DNA from: Thermoanaerobaculia bacterium
GTDB lineage: Bacteria; Acidobacteriota; Thermoanaerobaculia; Multivoradales; J023
Direction: 5' to 3'
Assembly (NCBI GenBank): GCA_030431255.1
Contig: JAUIJL010000002.1
Location: 620,001-684,000, forward strand
DNA length: 64,000 nt
This document shows positions 54,441 through 61,253 of the stretch, one piece after another. Both the position numbers and the translations under genes were made by a program. Under the pieces are notes generated by a model. That model did not search any database and was not told the origin of the DNA. It saw only the letters and a program-made list of their open reading frames with translations. The number at the start of each line of letters is the position of its first letter. The first letter of the stretch is position 1.

Positions 54441-56600
54441 TCAGAGCTTCGAGACCCCGGACCCTTCCAACCGACCCTGCTCCATCGACGCCGATCGAGG
54501 GACGTCCACCCGATCCGTTTCCAAGGCGCGGAGAAGGAAAGCGTATTTGAAGGCTTCCTGCTCCAGGGCATCGAAACGCCCGGAGGCACCGCCATGCCCG
54601 CTGACCATGTCGGTTTTCAGCAGCAGGACATTTTCGTCGCGCTTGGTGGACCGCAGCTTGGCCACCCATTTCGCCGGCTCCCAATATTGAACCCGAGGAT
54701 CGTGCAAGCCCGCGGTGACCAAAAGATGGGGATAGGCCGTCGGCTTCAAATTGTCGTAGGGCGAGTAGGAGCTGATCACGCGGAAGGCCTCTTCATCCTC
54801 ACCCGGATTCCCCCACTCGTCGAATTCGATCACCGTCAACGGAATCGTCGGATCGAGCATGGTGTTCAGCACGTCGACGAAGGGCACTTCCGCCAACGCG
54901 GCGTGGAAGAGCTCCGGGCGCCGATTGATCACCGCGCCGATCAGCAGCCCGCCAGCGCTGGCGCCGCGAATCATGAGCTTTCGAGGGCAGGTGTGCCGAT
55001 CCCGAATCAGCAGCTCCGCGGCCGCCTCGAAGTCGGAGAAAGTCGCCGCCTTGTGCTCCAGCTTTCCGGCCTCGTACCAACCCCGCCCGAAGGCTCCGCC
55101 TCCCCGAATGTGGGCGATGGCGTAAATCACGCCGCGGTCCAACAGGCTCAGGCGGGCGCTGGAAAAGCGCGGCTCGATACAAGTTCCGTAGGAGCCGTAG
55201 CCATAGAGCAGGAGCGGCGCGTTGCCGTCGAGCGCGACATCTTTTTTGCGCACGACGGAAATCGGTACCGACTCCCCGTCCTGGGCCGTGGCGAAGAGCC
55301 GCTCACTGACGAAATCCTCGCTGTTGAAAGCGACGACCTCTTCCCGTTTCAACAACTTACGCTCACCGGACTCCATGTGGTAGTCGAAGACCGAGCGTGG
55401 TGTGACGAACGAAGAAAAAACGAATCGGAGCCACGGGGACTCGAAGTTGACGTTACCGGCCAGCCGCACCGTATAGGCCGGCTGGTCGAAGCTGACCAAA
55501 GTCGGCTCCTGCGCTTGGAGCCGACACCGTTCTGACGAGCCGTCTAACGTGTAGATTTCGAGCCCTCGCAACCCGTTCCTGCGGACTTCGAGGACCAAGA
55601 ACCGGCTGAAACAGGCCAAATCCTCCAACACCAGCTTCGGACGCTCCGCCAGCACCTCCCGCCAAGCGGACTCTCGCAGGTCTCCCAGCGGCACCTCCAT
55701 CAGACGAAAATCAGCGGCCCCGAGGTTGGTGAGCATCAAGAAGCGGTCACCGTGATGATCCGCGGAGAACTCCACATTGGGCCGTCGGGCCGCCAGCAGC
55801 GTAAAACCCGCCTCCAAGCGCTGGGTATCGAGCACATGCAGCTCAGTCATCGTGTGGGTGCCCAGCCGCAGGATGATGAATCGACGGCTGCGGGTTTTTT
55901 CCACCGACAAAAAGAACCGTTCATCGCCTTCTTCAAAGAGCAGGAGATCCTGATCGGGATCCTCCCCCAGGCGATGGCTGAATGCTCGATAGGGTCGATG
56001 GGCAGCATTGCGGGTGGTGTAGATCAACGTCTCGCCGTCACCCACCCACTCCGCGGAATGGGCCGTGTTGACGAATTGCTCCGGCAAGTCCGAGCCCGAG
56101 TCGAGATCTTTGATCCGCAGCACGTATTGCTCGGAGCCGTCGCGATCGAGGGAATAGGCGAGATAACGATGATCCGGGCTGACCCGATACACCCCGAGAC
56201 GCAAGAACCCACCCTCGCCGGCGATCTGGTTGAGGTCTAGGAGAATCTCTTCTTCGGCATCTTCCGAGTCTTTTCGCCGGCAGTAGATGCTGTACTGCTT
56301 GTCCTTCTCCGTGCGGTGGTAGTAGAGGAAGTCGTCGAGGCGCACCGGCACCGAGCAATCGTCTTCCGGCATGCGGGCGCGCATTTCGCCGTAGATTTCT
56401 TGCTGCAAGGCCTCCGCCGAAGCCATCATGGACTCGGTGAAGGCATTTTCGGCCGTCAGATGATCCAGGACTTCTTGAGACTCTCGCCGGCGGAGCCAGA
56501 AGTAGTCGTCGGTCAGGGAGTGTCCGTGCAGGTGGATGGTGTGCGGTCGACGATCGGCGGTAGGAGTAGGAAAATCGCGTTGGGGGAGTCGGAATTTCAC
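54441..56600 (-). CDS. ptrB: Oligopeptidase B-like prolyl oligopeptidase (S9A)
   Basis: The protein has 719 aa. It is a serine peptidase that cleaves short peptides, usually after Arg or Lys in oligopeptidase B. The N-terminal propeller region begins with RPHTIHLHGHSLTDDYFWLR, typical of this family. The catalytic domain has the nucleophile in IRGASAGGLLIGA, the Asp in TAGLHDPRVQYWE and the His in VSGHGGASGRF. The YGYGSYG block before the oxyanion region is also conserved. No signal peptide is seen, so it is cytoplasmic. It diverges from the saccharopine-dehydrogenase-like gene. Confidence 0.93.
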   Translation of the reverse strand: MKFRLPQRDFPTPTADRRPHTIHLHGHSLTDDYFWLRRRESQEVLDHLTAENAFTESMMASAEALQQEIYGEMRARMPEDDCSVPVRLDDFLYYHRTEKDKQYSIYCRRKDSEDAEEEILLDLNQIAGEGGFLRLGVYRVSPDHRYLAYSLDRDGSEQYVLRIKDLDSGSDLPEQFVNTAHSAEWVGDGETLIYTTRNAAHRPYRAFSHRLGEDPDQDLLLFEEGDERFFLSVEKTRSRRFIILRLGTHTMTELHVLDTQRLEAGFTLLAARRPNVEFSADHHGDRFLMLTNLGAADFRLMEVPLGDLRESAWREVLAERPKLVLEDLACFSRFLVLEVRRNGLRGLEIYTLDGSSERCRLQAQEPTLVSFDQPAYTVRLAGNVNFESPWLRFVFSSFVTPRSVFDYHMESGERKLLKREEVVAFNSEDFVSERLFATAQDGESVPISVVRKKDVALDGNAPLLLYGYGSYGTCIEPRFSSARLSLLDRGVIYAIAHIRGGGAFGRGWYEAGKLEHKAATFSDFEAAAELLIRDRHTCPRKLMIRGASAGGLLIGAVINRRPELFHAALAEVPFVDVLNTMLDPTIPLTVIEFDEWGNPGEDEEAFRVISSYSPYDNLKPTAYPHLLVTAGLHDPRVQYWEPAKWVAKLRSTKRDENVLLLKTDMVSGHGGASGRFDALEQEAFKYAFLLRALETDRVDVPRSASMEQGRLEGSGVSKL

Positions 56601-56952
56601 GGAGAAGATCTCAGCTGGTCGATGCCCGCTCGACGGTGAAACCGCGAGACGACGGGCTCAGTTGTCCATCGGCCCTGGTGACATTGAGGGCACCGATCAT
56701 GGATTACCCCGCACAGAACGTCTACCACGGCTGGGCCGGCAGTCTAACCGCCACCGTGACACGCCACAACCCGGGCGTCCATAGCCCGCATGGCTCAAGG
56801 GTTGGGTTAGAATTCCCTTGCTTCGGTGAGGCGTCACACGGCTCACCTCCACCCAACCCTAAGCCTCTAACCTTCAAGCCCCCTCACGAGTCGCCGCCTG
56901 CTTCGCACGGGCGTGCCGAAATCGGGGGCAAGCTCAGAGTATTGGATCCCAC
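56601..56952. other. Divergent intergenic region with a nested inverted repeat
   Basis: These 352 bp lie between divergent genes and hold both promoters. No coding frame is supported. An inverted repeat with inner hairpin lies at 56798-56860, described separately. Confidence 0.55.
56798..56860. repeat. Nested inverted repeat in the leader of the saccharopine-dehydrogenase-like gene
   Basis: AGGGTTGGGT (56798-56807) pairs with ACCCAACCCT (56851-56860). Inside, GGTGAG (56825-56830) pairs with CTCACC (56842-56847). The element lies 90 bp before the start codon and could form a structured RNA leader or be a small repeat relic. Confidence 0.55.
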
Positions 56953-58314
56953 ATGCCGAAGATTTTGGTTCTTGGAGCAGGTTTTTCCTCTCCCTTTCTT
57001 ATTCAGCATCTGCTCGGCCACGCGCAAAGTCTCGACGCCTGGGTAACGGTCGCCGATCTTCAGCTTAAGGCCGCCCAAGCTCGGGTCGGCGGTCACGAGC
57101 GGGGCCGCGCCATCGGACTGGATTTACGCTCGGAGGCCGGGGCCAAAGAGCTCGACGACGCCGACTTGGTGGTCAACCTGCTGCCGCCGAAGCTTCAGCC
57201 GGAAGTGGCTGGATTGTGTGTGGCCCACGGTTGCCACATGGTCTCCGCTTCCTATCGATTCAAAGGTCTAGACGCTCTCGAAGCCGAAGCTGAGGAAAAG
57301 GGTTTGGCGATCCTCACGGAGATGGGTCTCGACCCGGGCATGGATCTGATGTCGGCCCAAGCGATCATCGACGACATCCACGGTCGCGGCGGCAAGATCG
57401 AGACCTTTATTTCTTACGGTGGCGGTCTGCCCGAGCCGTCCTTTGACGGCAACCCCTTGCGCTATTGCATCACTTGGAATCCGCGCAACGTGGCCATGGC
57501 CGCCGAGGCCGGAGCCCAATTCCTCAAGGACGGCACCATTTGCATGCAGCCCTGGCATCGCGTGTTCTCCTCGGCATGGCAGGTGGAGGTGCCCGGCCTC
57601 GGCGCCATGGACGGATACGCCAACCGCGACTCCATGGCCTATCAATCGATCCACGGCATCGAAAGCGCCGAGACCCTGATTCGCGGCACCCTTCGCTACT
57701 CCGGTTATTGTCGAATCTGGAATCTCATCGTGCAGCTCGGTTTGCCCAACGAGCAATTGGAGATCCCCAATCTGGGCAGCCTCAGCTGGGCGGATTGGGT
57801 CTCCATGTATGTGCCCAAGGGAGACGGAGCTTTGGAGGATCGAGCCACCGGGTTGCTCGGTGTGGAGCGCTCCGACTCCGCCTTCCAGGCCCTCGAGACC
57901 CTCGGCCTCTTCTCCGACGAGCCCATCGGCGAGCTGCCCTCGAATCGCCCGGTAGACGCCTTGGTCACACTGCTCCAACGTCGCTTGCCCCTGCCGGCCG
58001 GAGTCCGCGACATGGTCGTCCTACACCATGAATTCGAGGCCGAATTTGAGACTGCGCTCGGCGCTGATTCCAGCCGGCGACAACGCATCCTGTCGACCTT
58101 CATCCACTACGGCAATCCCGAGGGACACACCGCCATGGCCACCACCGTGGGCATGCCCGCGGCCATGGGCGCACGCATGTTGCTCGACGGAAGATTGACC
58201 CGGCGTGGCTGCCTCTTCCCCACCGACGAGGATGTCTTCCGTCCGGTGCTCAGCGCCCTCGAGCAGGAAGGGCTTCGCTTCCACGAAACCGTCGAAAACC
58301 TGCCGGCGCGCTGA
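56953..58314 (+). CDS. Saccharopine dehydrogenase-like oxidoreductase
   Basis: The protein has 453 aa. It has an N-terminal Rossmann fold with LVLGAGFSSPFLIQHLL (GxGxxS-type NAD(P) loop). The family block ADLVVNLLPPKLQPEVAGLCVAHGCHMVSASY follows, then EMGLDPGMDLMSA and ISYGGGLPEP. These match the saccharopine dehydrogenase (glutamate-forming) type in the lysine alpha-aminoadipate route, or related opine and carboxynorspermidine enzymes. The C-terminal segment has GMPAAMGARMLLDG, also typical. With no lysine-pathway genes nearby, the substrate is uncertain. rsgA follows after 31 bp. Confidence 0.87.
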   Translation: MPKILVLGAGFSSPFLIQHLLGHAQSLDAWVTVADLQLKAAQARVGGHERGRAIGLDLRSEAGAKELDDADLVVNLLPPKLQPEVAGLCVAHGCHMVSASYRFKGLDALEAEAEEKGLAILTEMGLDPGMDLMSAQAIIDDIHGRGGKIETFISYGGGLPEPSFDGNPLRYCITWNPRNVAMAAEAGAQFLKDGTICMQPWHRVFSSAWQVEVPGLGAMDGYANRDSMAYQSIHGIESAETLIRGTLRYSGYCRIWNLIVQLGLPNEQLEIPNLGSLSWADWVSMYVPKGDGALEDRATGLLGVERSDSAFQALETLGLFSDEPIGELPSNRPVDALVTLLQRRLPLPAGVRDMVVLHHEFEAEFETALGADSSRRQRILSTFIHYGNPEGHTAMATTVGMPAAMGARMLLDGRLTRRGCLFPTDEDVFRPVLSALEQEGLRFHETVENLPAR

Positions 58315-58345
58315 TCGGCTCGGCGTCTCAATCCATTCGATCGTC

Positions 58346-59479
58346 GTGAAAAAGAAAAAGAAGCGGTTCCGCACCAAAGGCGGCAAACGCAGCGGCCAAC
58401 GGGATCAACGCCTGTTGAAAGCGGCCCGCGAGCTTCACGGCACGGACAAAGATTGGGCGGACCACTTGGAGCCGAGCCTGACGTCGCAGAAAGAAGACGT
58501 CAAAGCCCGGGCCGGCGCCAAGGCCGAAGACGCCGGCGATGCGGAGCCGGAGCCGACTTGGGTCCCCGAAGGCCCGGTCTTTCAAGGCACGGTCGTTTCC
58601 CTGGCGTCGGCGATCGCTTGGGTAGAAGATCAGGATCACGAGGTGGTGCAGTGCGCGCTGCCCACCGCCATCGCCCAGGACCAACGCAGCCGGGTCGCGG
58701 TCGGCGATCGGGTGAGCTTCGCCCAGCGGGATCGGGACTGGCTGGTTGCCGAGGTCTTGCCGCGCACGACCTGCCTGGCACGGCCGGATCCGTTGAATCC
58801 CCGACTCCAACGGGTAGTTGCCGCCAATATCGATATCGTCGTGCAGGTGGCTTCGGTGGTGCGCCCGCCCTTACGCCCCGCGTTGGTGGATCGCTATTTG
58901 GTGGCCATCCAATACGGCGGTGCCGAGCCGATCCTCTGCGTCAACAAATTGGATCTGCTCAGCGAGCGCCAGCGGCGGCAGGAGCTGGCTCCCCTCGCTC
59001 CCTATCGGGAGCTCGGCATGGAGGTCATCGAATGCTCCACCCAAGACGGCCGTGGCATCGAGCAGCTTCGCGACAGCCTTCGGGGAAAGACCGCCGCCTT
59101 CGTCGGCCACAGCGGTGTCGGCAAATCGTCCCTGGTCAACGCCCTGGCACCATCCATTGAAGCGGCCACGGGCGAGGTGAGCGAGTCGCGGGGCACTGGA
59201 CGCCACACCACGACCCGATCCTGTCTCTATGACCTCGGAAACGGCATTCGCTTGATCGACACTCCCGGGATCCGTGAATTCGGCCTGTGGAATCTCGACG
59301 CCGAGGAGCTGCGGGAGTATTTCCCGGATTTCGAGCCCTTCGCACCTGCTTGCCGGTTCAACAATTGCTCCCACAGCCACGAGCCGTCGTGCGCGGTGCG
59401 CCAGGCGGTAGACGACGGCGAGCTGGCCCGGGCCCGTTACCAAACCTATCTGCGGATCCTAGAGTCGTTGCAGGGCTGA
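58346..59479 (+). CDS. rsgA: Ribosome small-subunit GTPase RsgA
   Basis: The protein has 377 aa from GTG 58346, a start that avoids overlap with the preceding gene and begins with the Lys-rich VKKKKKRFRTKG. The OB domain has VVSLASAIAWVED-type strands and VAVGDRVSF. The circularly permuted GTPase domain has VNKLDL first, then GHSGVGKSSLVNAL and DTPGIREFGLW. The C-terminal zinc knuckle is CRFNNCSHSHEPSCAV. RsgA helps mature the 30S subunit. The palindromic repeat copy lies in the gap after it. Confidence 0.95.
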   Translation: MKKKKKRFRTKGGKRSGQRDQRLLKAARELHGTDKDWADHLEPSLTSQKEDVKARAGAKAEDAGDAEPEPTWVPEGPVFQGTVVSLASAIAWVEDQDHEVVQCALPTAIAQDQRSRVAVGDRVSFAQRDRDWLVAEVLPRTTCLARPDPLNPRLQRVVAANIDIVVQVASVVRPPLRPALVDRYLVAIQYGGAEPILCVNKLDLLSERQRRQELAPLAPYRELGMEVIECSTQDGRGIEQLRDSLRGKTAAFVGHSGVGKSSLVNALAPSIEAATGEVSESRGTGRHTTTRSCLYDLGNGIRLIDTPGIREFGLWNLDAEELREYFPDFEPFAPACRFNNCSHSHEPSCAVRQAVDDGELARARYQTYLRILESLQG

Positions 59480-59541
59480 GGGCGTCCGAGGCTAGGATTT
59501 GCCCCGGGGCCTACCCCACCCGATTCAGAGTCCTGGAGAAC

Positions 59542-59586
59542 GGGCGGGGGCAAGCCCCGCCCCTACGCCGGAAAGCCGATTCAGGG
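59542..59586. repeat. Dispersed palindromic repeat, copy 2 (terminator-like hairpin)
   Basis: GGGCGGGG (59542-59549) and CCCCGCCC (59555-59562) form an 8-bp stem around GCAAG, followed by CCTACGCCGGAAAGCCGATTCAG-like sequence. This matches copy 1 at 18462-18506 outside the inner stem, where four base pairs differ but pairing is kept. It lies between the convergent ends of rsgA and the S1-domain gene. Confidence 0.75.
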
Positions 59587-59659
59587 AGTTTTCGGTGCCT
59601 CTAGATTCTTAACTCAGATGCTCAGGAAAGGCTCGGAGGAAGCACGCCGGTTAGGCCTT

Positions 59660-61024
59660 CTATGGCTTGGTCTTCTTGAAGAAATGGGCCATGGCGCCGA
59701 AGTCTCCGCCTGCTTTTTGACTGTTCTCCAACAGCTCCCGGACTCCGGGGTCGTTTTCCTGGGCCTCGCCGTCGTGGACCGGCGCCAGCCCGATGCGTTG
59801 CTTTTGAACGTCGAGGCTCAGCACTTTGACCGCCAGGGTCTGCCCGGGTTGGACGACCTCACGCGGATGGTTGATCCGTCGGCCCGAGCCCAGCTCGCTG
59901 ATGTGAATCAACCCTTCGACTCCCGGCTCCAGCTCGACGAAGGCGCCGAAGCTCTCCAACCGACGGATCTGACCCTCTGCGACGGTGCCTTCCGCCCATT
60001 TGGTCATGGAGTCTAGCCACGGATCTCGCTCCAGCGACTTCATGGACAAGCCGATGCGATCCTTGCCGTCACGCCGACGCTCGATCTTCTCCACTTTGAC
60101 TTGGACCTGCTGACCGACGGTCAAGATATCCTTGGGATGGCTCACCCGTTGGTGGGAAATCTCGCTGACGTGCACCATGCCGTCCAGGCCACCCAAATCC
60201 ACGAATGCGCCGTAGTCCGCCAGGGAAGACACGGTGCCGGTCAGCACCGCACCGATCTCCAGCCGCGCCCGGGTCGCTTCCGCCTTCGCCTCTTTTTCAC
60301 GCACCAAGAGCGCCTTGCGAGAAATCACGATATTGGCGGCGGAGCGCCCGCGACCTTCTTCGTAGCGGGTGACCTCGAATTTCAGCTTCTGACCCACCAT
60401 CTCGCCGGCGTCCTCCACGAAACGGTCGGACAGCTGGGAAACCGGACAGAAGGCCCGGCGCCCCTTGAGGTCCACGTCGACCCCGCCCTTGTTCACCGCG
60501 GTGACGGTTCCGTCGACCACGTCCCCCACGTGCAGCGGGCCCCGCGGGTCTCCTTGGCCACCGGCGGGTCGAAGCCGCAACCCTCCCGTGCCCTCGTCGC
60601 GCCCCACCACCTGGGCCTGGATCTCGTCCCCGACTTTGTAGAGCAGCACCCCATCGGAATCCGCCAGATCCACCGTGGAAATCACCGCTTCGGCTTTGCC
60701 CCCGATATCGACGAACGAGGTCTCCAAGTCAATAGACAGCAGCCTGCCGGTCACGGACTCGCCCTTTTGTGGCGGCTTGACCCGTTGAGGCTGGGGTTTG
60801 GATCTGCTGGGAGCCGCGGTCTCGGCGTCGAAGGCCGCCAACGCGGCAGCGAAATCCTCTTCCTCCGTCGGCCGCTGATACTCCCGAGGCCGCCCGGGCT
60901 CCGCCGGCTCCTGCTGGCGAATCAACGGAGCTCGCTTCTGCTGACGACCGGATCGCCGGTCCTCATCGCGCTCGAAATCTTCGAGGATGCGTCCAAAATC
61001 CGCGTTCTGCTCGTCCTTCGCCAT
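59660..61024 (-). CDS. S1-domain RNA-binding protein (ribosomal protein S1-like)
   Basis: The protein has 454 aa. An Arg/Glu/Gln-rich unstructured N terminus (about 90 residues) precedes four S1 OB domains. The motifs are KGESVTGRLLSIDLETSFVDIGG, VGDVVDGTVTAVNKGGVDVDL, GAVLTGTVSSLADYGAFVDLGGLDGMVHVSEI and AEGTVAEGQIRRLESFGAFVELEPGVEGLIHISELG. The last two are the best conserved. It is shorter than the six-domain RpsA of E. coli, so it may be the local S1 or an additional RNA-binding protein. It diverges from the M16 peptidase gene. Confidence 0.88.
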   Translation of the reverse strand: MAKDEQNADFGRILEDFERDEDRRSGRQQKRAPLIRQQEPAEPGRPREYQRPTEEEDFAAALAAFDAETAAPSRSKPQPQRVKPPQKGESVTGRLLSIDLETSFVDIGGKAEAVISTVDLADSDGVLLYKVGDEIQAQVVGRDEGTGGLRLRPAGGQGDPRGPLHVGDVVDGTVTAVNKGGVDVDLKGRRAFCPVSQLSDRFVEDAGEMVGQKLKFEVTRYEEGRGRSAANIVISRKALLVREKEAKAEATRARLEIGAVLTGTVSSLADYGAFVDLGGLDGMVHVSEISHQRVSHPKDILTVGQQVQVKVEKIERRRDGKDRIGLSMKSLERDPWLDSMTKWAEGTVAEGQIRRLESFGAFVELEPGVEGLIHISELGSGRRINHPREVVQPGQTLAVKVLSLDVQKQRIGLAPVHDGEAQENDPGVRELLENSQKAGGDFGAMAHFFKKTKP

Positions 61025-61253
61025 CGTCTTTCCTCTATGTCTAAGCTTCTTGGTGGTCGTTCTAATCGGGGAGTGATTCTAGCCCGTTCCCAGCCCTGAA
61101 CAGCAGCATCGGCTCGTTTTCGGGCTGAACGGCTGCGGCCCAAGGGTGGATTCGCTTGGCAACGGACTCCGGAAACCGTAAATTAGCCCCCACGCCCGCC
61201 TCAGCCGCCCCGAGGCGCCGCCTCCGACGAACCGACTTCGAGGACTGCACCGA

